Source of the DNA: Enteropsectra breve
Lineage: Eukaryota; Microsporidia
DNA length: 64,000 nt
Assembly (NCBI GenBank): GCA_024243835.1
Contig: JALPMN010000641.1
Location: 1 to 64,000, forward strand
Direction: 5' to 3'
Every line of letters starts with the position of its first letter. The stretch's first letter is position 1. Below are positions 28,794-38,525 of the stretch, piece after piece. The position numbers and the translations under genes were made by a program. Under the pieces are notes generated by a model, which did no database searches, was not told where the DNA came from, and was given only the letters and a program-made list of their open reading frames with translations.

Positions 28794-30857
28794 TTATTTA
28801 AGGACAGCAATTCTTTTTTGAATCTTCTTGCTTGTGATCTCAAGCAAAAGTGCCAGCTCGGCACTGTTAAGCTCCATATTTTTCAGCGTTCTTATGGCTG
28901 AGCTTAGTGTCTGTAGATTCTCAGCACTTAGCTCGGAGACCTCCGTGTCCAGCAAACACTCGTACAATATCCGTTGCACTGAAACATAGCCCTTTTTGAG
29001 CAGCGAAACCAGCCGGTACACAAATACCGCTAGAAGATTCGCATCGGCATTCTCAATAGAGCCTGGGGAAATATGGACAAGATAGAGCTCTATATCGCTG
29101 TCTTTCAGCTTGAGAAGCTCTCCTAGTGCTGCATTTATTTTTCCTGTTGCGAGCATCTTTTTGAAGCTGTAAAAGGCTGAAACAGAAGGATCGATTTTTG
29201 GCCCAAAATCAAGCTTCTTAAATTCTGCAAGGATCTGGATGCGCATTTCAGCCAGTGCTGCCTCGATTGGAGGCACAATCGCCTTCATAATCACATCTTT
29301 GATGAGGCTGTCGTTTCTAATGATCGCATCTCTTACAGCCCCGCAAAAATCATCAGTTAGAATACCATCGTAATTTTTGTCGCGGGAAATCGATTCAGAA
29401 CAATTTTTCTCCTCTCGCCTCTGCGGTGCCTCCAGCACAGTTATCGGGCTGACTTTTACCGGCAGAGCGGACTTTCCGGGGCCACTGGCCTTCGCTGACG
29501 TCCTTGGCATTTTCATGCTGGCATCCTTCCCTCTTTCGCGTGCTACTTCCTCCTTTGTACTTTCGCCTTTCTTTGTTAGGCTTTTTTCGCTGGTGCTTAA
29601 CTTTGCAAACTTCTCATATATTTTTTGAATCTCAGTTTCAATTTTACTCTTGTCCATGTTCATATGGCCCTCATATTCATGGATGTCTGAGGAAGTCTCT
29701 TCGTTATTTTCCAGGGGAGAATTCAGGGCGCTCTTACACTCTTCTTTTTGCTTTTCAAGGCTTTCTTTGAACTCTGCAAGCAGCACATTTTTGGACAGGC
29801 CTTGCTCACTGTGGCTGCTTTCAGTCGATCTGCTCGTCTTGATAGGTTGACTGGATTTTTGCGACTCTAGCCCTATTTTAATCTGCTGATAGTCCTGCAA
29901 CGCGCTGGATATTGACTCGTGAACAGATTCTTCTGTATTTTCAGGCAGCGGTGCATTCTCGTTATCGAGGAGGACTATGACGGTTAGTCCCTTAGCATCC
30001 AAGTGCAGAGAAAAGTCGTAGATTCGGCTGTTGTATTTTTTTACATACACGGTGTGCAAAACAGCCAGTTCAATGCGGTACACGAATATATTCGTGCCGT
30101 TCTGCAGCACAAAAAAGTGCTTTATGCCCTTGAAAACAATCGGCCCCTCCTTCAAGACATAAAACTGTGTTTCCATGTCCCGTGCTGTGTTTCTCAGTTC
30201 AATGCAAAACTGGTTTGACCCACTCTCTACCTCTTCCTCTGATTGGGTGCCGAGTATTATAATATCTGAAAATGCATACATCATGTCAGCCCTTACCATC
30301 CACGAATTCCCGGTAAAATCACATAGAATGCCGTTGTTGGTAAAGTAAAATGTGTTATTGACACAAAAGAGTTCAATGTGGTCAGATTTTATGTTCGTCA
30401 AGATGTTTTTTCCAATCCACTTTCCATTATCACAGCTTATTTCGTTAATATACCAGCTCGAATCTTTTTTGAATGTGTAAAACATCCGGTTTCCTGTTTT
30501 CCCGATGTCCACAACATTCCTCGATACGACAGTCTTTTCCCCCGGAATGTTATTTTTTAGCAGACTGTGCTCAAGCTTGTTTGAAGTGTTCAGCATGAAT
30601 AAATGCGTTTCACCTTTGTCCACGCATGCTACCAATTTTTTGGTTTCTTCCGGCAGAGAGATAACCGGATTGTTTGTGTTTTTATTGAAAATCATTTCCC
30701 TGCCATCGAAGGAATAAAAATTGAAGGAGGCCTCATTGTACATCGAAGGATGCGCCGGCTTTAGTATCTGTGGCCTTTGTATGTCCTCAAACACTATCTC
30801 ATCTCCACATTTTTTGATTGCTTGCTTTTTCAAGATTTCGTGCATTTTTCCATTCAT
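28794..30857 (-). CDS. probable Edc4/Ge-1-like mRNA-decapping scaffold
   Basis: A 687-residue protein with three parts. Residues about 1-310 are beta-rich with repeated short blades (WYINEISCDNGKWIGKNI, TFYFTNNGILCDFTGNSWM), like a degenerate WD40 propeller. About 310-500 is Ser/Glu/Lys-rich and probably disordered. The last 190 are helical, including IVPPIEAALAEMRIQILAEF and MLATGKINAALGELLKLKDS. That order and the helical end, which parallels the EAA-x-EM helix and the GxxxxA repeat of Edc4/Varicose, suggest a P-body scaffold that bridges Dcp1/Dcp2 with Xrn1. The match is by eye and moderate. The ATG at 30857 follows AAAAATTTTACCCTTA, a clear start signal. The TAA stop overlaps AATAAA. Confidence 0.6.
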   Translation of the reverse strand: MNGKMHEILKKQAIKKCGDEIVFEDIQRPQILKPAHPSMYNEASFNFYSFDGREMIFNKNTNNPVISLPEETKKLVACVDKGETHLFMLNTSNKLEHSLLKNNIPGEKTVVSRNVVDIGKTGNRMFYTFKKDSSWYINEISCDNGKWIGKNILTNIKSDHIELFCVNNTFYFTNNGILCDFTGNSWMVRADMMYAFSDIIILGTQSEEEVESGSNQFCIELRNTARDMETQFYVLKEGPIVFKGIKHFFVLQNGTNIFVYRIELAVLHTVYVKKYNSRIYDFSLHLDAKGLTVIVLLDNENAPLPENTEESVHESISSALQDYQQIKIGLESQKSSQPIKTSRSTESSHSEQGLSKNVLLAEFKESLEKQKEECKSALNSPLENNEETSSDIHEYEGHMNMDKSKIETEIQKIYEKFAKLSTSEKSLTKKGESTKEEVARERGKDASMKMPRTSAKASGPGKSALPVKVSPITVLEAPQRREEKNCSESISRDKNYDGILTDDFCGAVRDAIIRNDSLIKDVIMKAIVPPIEAALAEMRIQILAEFKKLDFGPKIDPSVSAFYSFKKMLATGKINAALGELLKLKDSDIELYLVHISPGSIENADANLLAVFVYRLVSLLKKGYVSVQRILYECLLDTEVSELSAENLQTLSSAIRTLKNMELNSAELALLLEITSKKIQKRIAVLK

Positions 30858-31660
30858 TAAGGGTAAAATTTTTAGTTTTGAGAAGTTTAAATACCATTGA
30901 GCGTTATGGATGGTGTGGAGATACTTCTATTTTATAGGATACAGGCAGGAGAGTAAGTATATCTATAAAAATTTAGCAAATATCAGGCCAACGCCTTTGA
31001 AAATGCTTATTCCCATTGTTCATTTATTCTAGGTTATGAATACGGAAGTGTGATTGCCTCGAGAATAATGCTCATTTTAGTATCATTTGGAGATTATTCG
31101 TTTGAAAATGCCAGAGGATAAGCATTGGCATACTTATAACATTAGTAATCTAAAGACTCATATTTCCTTTGTTTAAATAAAAATACAGAATGTAGCTACT
31201 CTCTGGCAATTTTAGCTGCCTGAAGTTATTTTTTACTAAGGCTTCTTTAAAAGAAATATTCTAAAAAGTTTAATTGAAGGTCTTTAATTAATTGGTGATT
31301 TTTGTTTGTCGAAATTCAGGCTGGCTTCTCACTTTTAAAAAAGGCTCGATCAATATCTTTATATAGTATCTTGTTTATCTCTTTAAAAACGGTGTATGAA
31401 ACTAATACAAAACATTGCTTCAGATCGAAAGCAGACCGGGCATGTTGCTTATACACTTGAATAGGACTAGAGGTATTTAAAAATTAACAATGTGAGCTTA
31501 TTGGCAAGGCCTAAACCGTAGAAATACCTTTATGATGTAAAAAGTGAGAAATTTTATTTATTATTACATGTTTTAAAGCATGTCATTCAATTTCAGAACC
31601 TTTGAAACATTAATTGTCAAACCAGTTTTAACATAAATTCTATTCTCAGTCATTTTTCCA
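30858..31660. other. long divergent spacer
   Basis: The decapping-scaffold promoter is at the left end. No AAATTT/CCC pair precedes the right-hand gene. Otherwise AT-rich and featureless. Confidence 0.5.
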
Positions 31661-32674
31661 ATGCTAGCGAGGAAAAGAGGTTTTCTATACGGCTTTCTCG
31701 TTTTCTTGATCTGCAGGTTAAAGGCAGAGATAGATACGTACAATCAGAACAACGTTGGCACTGCTAGTCCTTTTTTATCAGAAAAACCGCCAAGCACAGT
31801 GGTTCCAGTAGGCAGCCAAAAACTTGATGAGCCAAGTGAGTGGAACTTTGAGGAATTTAAAGCTCAAGGCGGCTGCACTCAGAAGGATATGACTGCTATT
31901 GTTAATGTAACCTTACACACCGACAAGGAAATCAGCTCAATAATCTCAGACGCAGTACGAAAGGATCCAGCAAAATGGTTCGGTCCTCACATTCCTAAGC
32001 TTGATAACAGCGGATATGAAGAGCAGCTAGCATTTTTTGGGAGTGCTGTTTCACACCTCAACAGAATGCTAAGCCCATTCCACATTCAGGTCGATTTGAA
32101 ATTTGAAAAAAGCCTGGTGGAAGAGTCTTCTGTTCTAGCAACAAGTGATCCTACATGTAAACTTTCAGATACAGTTGTAAAACGTACAGAAGATTCTCTT
32201 GCAATACTAACAAATCGACATTCTGGTATTGGATTAAATGTATTTGTATTTGCCTGTTTACTGGGAGGCGAAGATGATAATCGATATGATGACACAACTA
32301 GGTCTAAACCAGTCATAATGCCACATATGATCCCACGTGGTGGCTGCGGGGCAGTTAGTGGTATTGTTTATCAAGGTGAAGAAAGAGCACTAAGGCATGC
32401 TGAAGAATCAGTTCTTAGAATGCTGACTAGGGAGGCGGAGGAAGATTTTAGTGATTATATATATCATTTCCCCACAACAGCCGAATTAACCAATAAAGCG
32501 GTCAACAATAGGTTGAAAAGATTCGCACAGTTTTTGTGTGGACATGTAGATTCATGTGTTTCAAATACCATTAGTAGTAACGGTGAAATAACTGATAAAG
32601 TAGAGCTTAGGAGTTCTGCCGACGCAGGTGAGACATATCCAATGGAAGTTGATTCAAACAACAATAATATTTAA
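31661..32674 (+). CDS. secreted protein, possible inactive metalloprotease-like fold
   Basis: 337 residues with a clear signal peptide (MLARKRGFLYGFLVFLICRL, cleavage near residues 22-24) and no later membrane segment or retention signal, so probably secreted or spore-wall/vacuole directed. The middle part (HLNRMLSPFHIQVDLKF, LNVFVFACLLGG, RGGCGAVSGIVY) has an order of elements reminiscent of reprolysin/ADAM catalytic domains. Where HExxH would be expected the sequence reads RHAEESVL, so it would be inactive; the resemblance is weak. Seven cysteines could form disulfides. A polar tail ends in an Asn run. The ATG at 31661 lacks the AAATTT/CCC signal seen at most neighbours, and codons look more AT-rich, as for fast-evolving secreted genes. 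Confidence 0.72.
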   Translation: MLARKRGFLYGFLVFLICRLKAEIDTYNQNNVGTASPFLSEKPPSTVVPVGSQKLDEPSEWNFEEFKAQGGCTQKDMTAIVNVTLHTDKEISSIISDAVRKDPAKWFGPHIPKLDNSGYEEQLAFFGSAVSHLNRMLSPFHIQVDLKFEKSLVEESSVLATSDPTCKLSDTVVKRTEDSLAILTNRHSGIGLNVFVFACLLGGEDDNRYDDTTRSKPVIMPHMIPRGGCGAVSGIVYQGEERALRHAEESVLRMLTREAEEDFSDYIYHFPTTAELTNKAVNNRLKRFAQFLCGHVDSCVSNTISSNGEITDKVELRSSADAGETYPMEVDSNNNNI

Positions 32675-32765
32675 ATAATCTTTAATTTAAACTTTTACAT
32701 AGTATTTGGATTCTTGTATTTACATTGCAGTTAACATGCTTTTTTATTGTAATGGCATCATTCCA

Positions 32766-33383
32766 TTATTTGTAGTTTTTAACGGCAAAGTAATAGATTA
32801 GGGAATTTATTGATTGTCCCACTAGCCCGCCAGGACTGCATTCTGTTAAGAGTGGGTTAGTATCTGGATCAATATCTATTACCATACAATTGTGCTGCTT
32901 TGATGTGTACTTTGTCCAGTGCATGCCCTGTTCATGAAGGAAGGTGTCTGTTTGGCTTGAAAAGTGTCTCACATGCACCGAAGGAGAAAAGCAGGACATT
33001 GCTTTTGCAGCCTCAAGCAATTTTGCTGTAGAGGAGGGCTCGTTCTTGCACTCTACCATATCAAAAACAAGATTTTCAAATTCTTCAAGATAGTCATTGT
33101 AGGCGGCCTCCGTTTGGAATTCGTCTGGTCTTCGCAGGAACTTCTTTCGCAACAATTTTCTAATTTTTATTTCTTGTTCGATTTCCAGATTTTCGAATGT
33201 TGCTGTAATGAAGTTGATACGGCGCAGAGGAATGTGGCATTCGGGGCATGGCGCAGTGCCCTGCATGAAGAGCTTGAATAGGCACTGCTCACATATCTTG
33301 TGGAAGCATGGGCTGATAAATATCTTGATCCCTGGGTTCAAATATGAATCGCTTTTACACACTGGGCATCTAAGTTCAGCCAT
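32766..33383 (-). CDS. TFB3: TFIIH/CAK assembly factor Tfb3 (MAT1)
   Basis: A 205-residue RING protein that joins the Cdk7-cyclin H kinase to core TFIIH. The N-terminal C3HC4 RING has C6, C9, C26, H28, C31, C34, C46 and C49. It is followed by the MAT1 signature IPLRRINFITATFENLEIEQ and the helical block EAAYNDYLEEFENLVFDMVE. The C-terminal Cdk/cyclin-binding region is much shortened compared with the roughly 310-residue family. The ATG at 33383 puts the RING at the usual distance from the N-terminus and is preceded by GAAATATTT and GCCCC; an in-frame ATG at 33443 would add 20 residues. Convergent with the secreted-protein gene, 91 bases apart. Confidence 0.92.
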   Translation of the reverse strand: MAELRCPVCKSDSYLNPGIKIFISPCFHKICEQCLFKLFMQGTAPCPECHIPLRRINFITATFENLEIEQEIKIRKLLRKKFLRRPDEFQTEAAYNDYLEEFENLVFDMVECKNEPSSTAKLLEAAKAMSCFSPSVHVRHFSSQTDTFLHEQGMHWTKYTSKQHNCMVIDIDPDTNPLLTECSPGGLVGQSINSLIYYFAVKNYK

Positions 33384-33985
33384 GTACGGGGCTCTTTTAC
33401 AGAAATATTTCAAAATGAAGTTATAGATATCATGCATCACCATGATAATTCTCTCATATTTATTTTGGCTTCAGAGAAATACAGATGCACTATACCAGAT
33501 CCTTCATAGTTAAAATGCATTGTATTAAACTAGAATTTTGAAGTCTTAATTAGTGCAACTAATAAACAAGGCTATATTTGTATCAATCTTTAATAAATTT
33601 ATGCCTGTTGAGCCAGCCCAAAGATCCTTGCTTGGATCCTGTAAACAAAACTCCCAAATAAACAGGATACAACAGAAGTTGAATTTGCACAGAAAGCATG
33701 ATATTGTCTTTCAGAATATAAACACCTTCAGTTCAATCGAGATCAAACAGCAAATAGCTGTGCTTTAAGATTTTAGTATAAATGGATGTAAAAGTTACAT
33801 TTAGGAAATCTGCTGAGTACTGAAACTAAAACATTAATCAGACAAGCATACCCATAAGTTTTTGTTATGCATCTAATATCCTTCTAAATAAAGCAATTAC
33901 CAGTCTTTGTTAACAAAACGAGTGAAATAACTTTAAAAAATAGTCTAAAGATGTTTAATCCAAAGGTCTTTATTAGCGTGTCTGA
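33384..33985. other. spacer between RET1 and TFB3
   Basis: A plus-strand frame of 55 codons from an ATG at 33601 is preceded by AATAAATTT but by no C/G triplet; not called. No other feature. Confidence 0.5.
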
Positions 33986-36900
33986 TTAACTGTTTGATAG
34001 GGTTATTTTTGGCAATATGTTCATAGCCATCAGCTCTTGGAAGAGCAGTTTTGCAGCATAGGGGATTTTGATGCCCACTGGCTTATTTCTTTTGCAGATG
34101 CTGCAGGTCTCGTTGTAGCAAATAACACCACACTCCGAGCAAACGAAGACATCAAAGGCGTCTGAGGAGTGCATTAGTCTTTCGTTTAGCAGGCTTGATG
34201 CTCCGTATCCGATTAGGCAGTCTCTTTCCATTTCTCCGAGACGGAGCCCACCATCCCGTGCACGGCCTTCTGTTGGCTGCCGCGTCAAAATAGCGCGTGG
34301 TCCGCGTGCCCTGCAGTGCATTTTGTCTGCAACCATGTGCTTTAGCCGCTGGTAAAAAATAGGCCCGTAAAAGATAAATGCCTCGTACATTTCTCCAGTA
34401 GTTCCACAGGTAAAGATATCTTTTCCTGAAAATGAATATCCGTTTGCTTCGAGCATTGAACACACGTCATTCACTTCGTTGTTTTTGAATGCAGTTGCAT
34501 CAGCAAACTCTCCATCAAGAAGCCCTGCCTTTCCACTAACCAGCTCGATCATCTTTCCAACGGTCATTCTTGATGGAAATCCATGGGGGTTCATGATAAG
34601 GTCGGGTGACAGTCCCTGCTCATTGAACGGCATGTCAATTTGGGGAACAACCAGCCCAACAACACCCTTCTGTCCGTGTCTGCTGCTGAACTTATCGCCG
34701 ATTTCGGGCACCCGTGTCTCCCGTGTTACTATTTTAATAAGAGTTTCATTTTCGCCTTTTGTGATCATTGCCTTTTCTATAAACGCGGGATGCCCATGAT
34801 GCTTTGCTGTCGTGGCGGTGTTTGAAACAGGCGACATTTTGTGCACAATAGGCGTCCCTTCAGTCACATACGTCCCTTTGCTGACAATTCCCGGTTCAAC
34901 GAGTGTTTCAGACTGCCCGTTTGAATGCTTTTTCAACGGAATTGTCTCTGAACGGTAGACCTCAACACGCGCGAATCCCCGATCAAGCGACGCACGATTC
35001 AAAATGATTGCATCTTCAATGTCATGCCCGCTGTAGCTCATCACAGCAACCATCGCATTGAATCCAGAGGGTATTCGGTTGTACTTCACGATATCAAGTG
35101 TTTTGCTCGCAGCCATCGGTCTCTGGGTGTAGTTCAGTTGTAGAATCAGCGATTCAAATCGTTCCTTAACATTCGTGGAAATGTGCCCAATGGCCTGCTT
35201 TCCCATCGCACACTGATAGGTGTTTCTTGGGCTCTGATTGTGGTGTGGAAATGGCACCAGCCCTGCAACATACCCCAGAACTGTAAACTCGGATATTTCA
35301 AGATGCGTGGTCTTTACGTTGATATCGCCGGGAAGCAGTGCAATAGAGCAGTCATTTTCTTCATTCACATCAAGATACTCGATTTTTCCCTCAGAAACTA
35401 GATCTTCAAAGGTTTTATATCGCAGGTTTTCTTGGTCAAAGAGAATTCCCAGCTTTCTAAGTAAAATCTTTTCATTTTCAAAATCTCTTTTATTCACAAA
35501 ATTGTCTTTTATGACCCGTGGCTTTAAAAGATGCTCCCTGTGAAGCGCAAGAAGATTCTGATCAATTACGATCAAAGGCCTGCATATTCTGCCGTTATCA
35601 GTTGATATTGACACGCATCTTTCAGTATCATTTCTGAAAACAGAAATATGCTTGTCAATCCTTCCAGTTCTTCGCAGGCTTCTGAACAGCGAAAGAAGAA
35701 TATCGCAGCGGCTTGTTACGCCATAGATGCTTCCGTTGATGTACACCATGTAGTTGCTGCTGCTGAATATTTCCTTTCCAAAGACATGCTCGATTCTCCG
35801 CACCCCAAAGCGGTCCAAATATTCATACAGATTTTCAGGTGCAGAGTCCGTTGTAATTTCGGCAAGAAGTGCCAGGTTTTTGACTAAACCGCAGCTTTCG
35901 CCCTCAGGCGTATCCGCTGGGCAGAACATGCCCCATGAGGAGGTGTGCAATGCTCTCGGCCCGCTTACCTTACGTGTTTTCTCAAAATGGCTGTTTATCT
36001 TAGTCATCATTCCCAGGGCACAGATGTAGGAGTATCTGGTCACTATCGAAGTAACACCGGCTCTCTCCATTCTAAATCTCTTGAGATTCCAGTTCCCTGT
36101 GGAAATGGCCCTGTTCATTGATGATGTTATGGTGCTTGTCTGCAGGTTGAAAAAAGTAAGTGCATCAAACTCTGAGGTACGGCTCCGTTTGCTCAGTATT
36201 TTGTCGATAGAGCGCTTTAGCTCAAAATTAAACTTTTTAAAAGTATCTTCAAACAGAATGGAAAGCAGCTGGCCTGCAAGCTCAAATCGCTTGTTTCCAA
36301 CAAAATCCTTGTCATCAGATTTAATATGCCCGATCTTTGCAAGCGCAAGGCGCCTTACCATCAGACAGAGGAATATCGCCTTGCTGTAGAGGGATGCGCC
36401 TGTCGCGATGTTCGGAAGTATTTTCTCTGCAAGGACACTTCTTGTTGTCTCTATTTTATCATCATCCTGTTTCATTTTCACGTATTTAGACAGAAGCAAA
36501 AGAGCCTGCTCTTCGCGGTGTATTTGCTTGGCTGATATTTCTTCAAAGCTCGGGCTGATTATGTCAAACAGCTCTCGTCCGATGGTCTCGCTTATATTCT
36601 GAACACTGCCGATGCCCATTGCCTTAAGAACTACCATCACCGGCACTTCCTCCGTGAATACAGTGCTCTGAACAAAAAAGCAGTCGTTTTTTATCAGGAG
36701 ATTCGTTTTCGACTTGTGCTCAATGCTTGACGATGTTACGGAGGCGCTGAGTCCCTTGGCACCGCTTTCTATGATGATGCGGTTCTTGGCAAGCTGCTCT
36801 TGGATCAGAACAACCCGCTCAATTCCCTTCACTATAAAATACCCACCATTGTCATATTCACACTCTTTCGCCTCAGAAATTCGCATGCTCTTGCTGTGCT

Positions 36901-37312
36901 GGCTCTCAATATCAGAAACACGGTTCTGCGACAGCAGGCAGTGTGTGCTGCGCAGCATTATGGGCATACGCCCCATGCACAAGTCCCGCTTAACAATTAT
37001 TTGCTTGTTTTTGACATACTCAACATCAACGTAAATATTTGCTGAATACGTAAAGTCACGCACTCTGCACTCCTGCGGATATATAGGGCTTTCAATCATA
37101 TTCTCAGTCACTGAGGGCTGGCCCACTCGTATGCCCAGATACTTGAGATAAAACATGTGGTCTATGTCGGAGTCTACTATGTTGTTCGTTTCAGTTATCT
37201 TCTTTATCTCATGGTTAATAAAATAGTTGAACGAATCAATGTGCTGCCGTACCAGGCACTTGTTTCTGAAGAATAGTTTAATTAGGTCGTAGTTTTGGTC
37301 TTCGATCGACAT
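33986..37312 (-). CDS. RET1: RNA polymerase III second-largest subunit (Rpc2/Ret1)
   Basis: 1108 residues. It forms one side of the active centre of RNA polymerase III, which makes tRNAs and 5S rRNA. Polymerase III rather than II or I is indicated by LKYLGIRVGQPS, CRVRDFTYSANIYVDVEYV, MGRMPIMLRSTHCLLS, GGYFIVKGIERVVLIQEQLA and the ending KIPYAAKLLFQELMAMNILP. The hybrid-binding and wall regions are intact (PADTPEGESCGLVKNLAL, AMVAVMSYSGHDIEDAIILN, GDKFSSRHGQKGVVGLVVPQ), as are the metal-side GFPSRMTVGKMIEL and the C-terminal zinc site (CSECGVICYNETCSICKRN). Length is close to yeast Ret1 (1149). The ATG at 37312 is preceded by AAATTTATAAAACTCACGC. Confidence 0.96.
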   Translation of the reverse strand: MSIEDQNYDLIKLFFRNKCLVRQHIDSFNYFINHEIKKITETNNIVDSDIDHMFYLKYLGIRVGQPSVTENMIESPIYPQECRVRDFTYSANIYVDVEYVKNKQIIVKRDLCMGRMPIMLRSTHCLLSQNRVSDIESQHSKSMRISEAKECEYDNGGYFIVKGIERVVLIQEQLAKNRIIIESGAKGLSASVTSSSIEHKSKTNLLIKNDCFFVQSTVFTEEVPVMVVLKAMGIGSVQNISETIGRELFDIISPSFEEISAKQIHREEQALLLLSKYVKMKQDDDKIETTRSVLAEKILPNIATGASLYSKAIFLCLMVRRLALAKIGHIKSDDKDFVGNKRFELAGQLLSILFEDTFKKFNFELKRSIDKILSKRSRTSEFDALTFFNLQTSTITSSMNRAISTGNWNLKRFRMERAGVTSIVTRYSYICALGMMTKINSHFEKTRKVSGPRALHTSSWGMFCPADTPEGESCGLVKNLALLAEITTDSAPENLYEYLDRFGVRRIEHVFGKEIFSSSNYMVYINGSIYGVTSRCDILLSLFRSLRRTGRIDKHISVFRNDTERCVSISTDNGRICRPLIVIDQNLLALHREHLLKPRVIKDNFVNKRDFENEKILLRKLGILFDQENLRYKTFEDLVSEGKIEYLDVNEENDCSIALLPGDINVKTTHLEISEFTVLGYVAGLVPFPHHNQSPRNTYQCAMGKQAIGHISTNVKERFESLILQLNYTQRPMAASKTLDIVKYNRIPSGFNAMVAVMSYSGHDIEDAIILNRASLDRGFARVEVYRSETIPLKKHSNGQSETLVEPGIVSKGTYVTEGTPIVHKMSPVSNTATTAKHHGHPAFIEKAMITKGENETLIKIVTRETRVPEIGDKFSSRHGQKGVVGLVVPQIDMPFNEQGLSPDLIMNPHGFPSRMTVGKMIELVSGKAGLLDGEFADATAFKNNEVNDVCSMLEANGYSFSGKDIFTCGTTGEMYEAFIFYGPIFYQRLKHMVADKMHCRARGPRAILTRQPTEGRARDGGLRLGEMERDCLIGYGASSLLNERLMHSSDAFDVFVCSECGVICYNETCSICKRNKPVGIKIPYAAKLLFQELMAMNILPKITLSNS

Positions 37313-37617
37313 GCGTGAGTTTTATAAATTTTTTAAAAACTAAAAATTTTCAAAATATGCAGCGTAAATGATCCTATGTACAGACTACTTCAGTTTTTAT
37401 TAAGTAAATGAGAGCTTGGTATAGAAAAATATGTTTATTAAGTGCTGCTTTGTAAATATTAAGTTTGGCTTGTACAATTGAGATGTGCTTATCTTAAATT
37501 GTAAACATAAAAACAATTTGAAGTGGTTTAAGTTTGCAAAAAGGGCTTCCAATACGGCTTTTATTTACTTGGCAGAGCGTCGATTTTAGGGCTTGTGAAA
37601 ACTAAAATCTTACAGTT
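37313..37617. other. spacer between the NEDD8-like gene and RET1
   Basis: AT-rich; carries the RET1 promoter at its left end. Nothing else seen. Confidence 0.5.
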
Positions 37618-37869
37618 TTAATTCTTCATATGTGATGAACCACCCCGAAGAGCTAGAATCATGTGTATCACATTCCCAGAGCTAATTTTATACTGCGATA
37701 AGGTGTTTTTCTCATTTGTTAGTATTTTTCCGTTGCAGACAAGCCTCTGCTGTTCTGGCGGGATTAGTTCGCTCTCATAGACCCTATTTTTAAACTCTAG
37801 GATCGTCGCGGTGCCCTCAATCTCGATTTCTTTGTCCTTGCCTGTCAAGCTTTTTAGTTTTAGATGCAT
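37618..37869 (-). CDS. RUB1: NEDD8/Rub1-like ubiquitin-family modifier
   Basis: 83 residues: a beta-grasp ubiquitin fold ending in LALRGG at 72-77 and a six-residue tail (SSHMKN) that would be cut off before conjugation. The residue corresponding to Arg72 of ubiquitin is Ala, the known discriminator by which the NEDD8 E1 selects its substrate, and HMILALRGG matches HLVLALRGG of NEDD8. LTGKDKEIEIE and IPPEQQRLVCNGK are further matches. It should be attached to cullins to activate SCF-type ubiquitin ligases, which predicts a Uba3/Ula1 E1, Ubc12 and at least one cullin elsewhere in the genome. The ATG at 37869 is directly preceded by CAGCCC; the frame continues 14 codons upstream from a non-preferred start. 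Confidence 0.85.
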   Translation of the reverse strand: MHLKLKSLTGKDKEIEIEGTATILEFKNRVYESELIPPEQQRLVCNGKILTNEKNTLSQYKISSGNVIHMILALRGGSSHMKN

Positions 37870-38525
37870 GGGCTGAACAGCTACTGTTTTTAAAAGCAAA
37901 GTGAAACACACATATTTAAATAGATTTTATGCAGCAGAAATTCTTACAGCGTTAGAACATAATTTTAGCATAAAAAAGATAGGCCTGCTTGAAGTGCGAT
38001 TCTTATTTGCGGTCTGATCTAGAAATTGCTGGCAACGAATAAAATCTTTACTAGAAATAGTTATTGCTAAACTATAAATAGCAATAGGAACAATATATAA
38101 GGGCGCCAAATATTAGTTAAGCACCCAAGATGCACTACTCTGTATTGACTCTTGGGTGGCAAATGAAGGCGATTGATCAAGTATGTTTGCTTTTTTAAAA
38201 TCTAACTTTAAATGATATAATAAGGCTTTCATTATATATCAACGATCACCTCTATTAGGATTGTAATACATTTTGGCAGATTGAAAAGCACATTCTTAAA
38301 ATAAAAAGACATGTTTACATATTTTATCTTATAAATAATTTTCGTGTGCACAATAATAGACTTGCTAGTAGTGCTGTAATCATATTCAATTCTTTCAAGT
38401 AAGTCTTAAAGTACTGACTGCCTGATAATCTAGATATCAGTCAGCCTTAGTTCGCTTTGCTTTCTGTTTCTGTGAAAACGCCGCTAAAATGGCGGTCAAA
38501 ATATTTCCCAGCGTTAAATAGCCCT
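37870..38525. other. long divergent spacer
   Basis: The minus-strand 60-codon frame (37927-38109) has no start signal. Nothing recognised apart from the two promoters at its ends. Confidence 0.5.

Noticed and set aside
33601..33768. 55-codon frame after AATAAATTT
   Set aside because: Lacks the C/G triplet and any recognisable feature; lies in a spacer between two solid genes.
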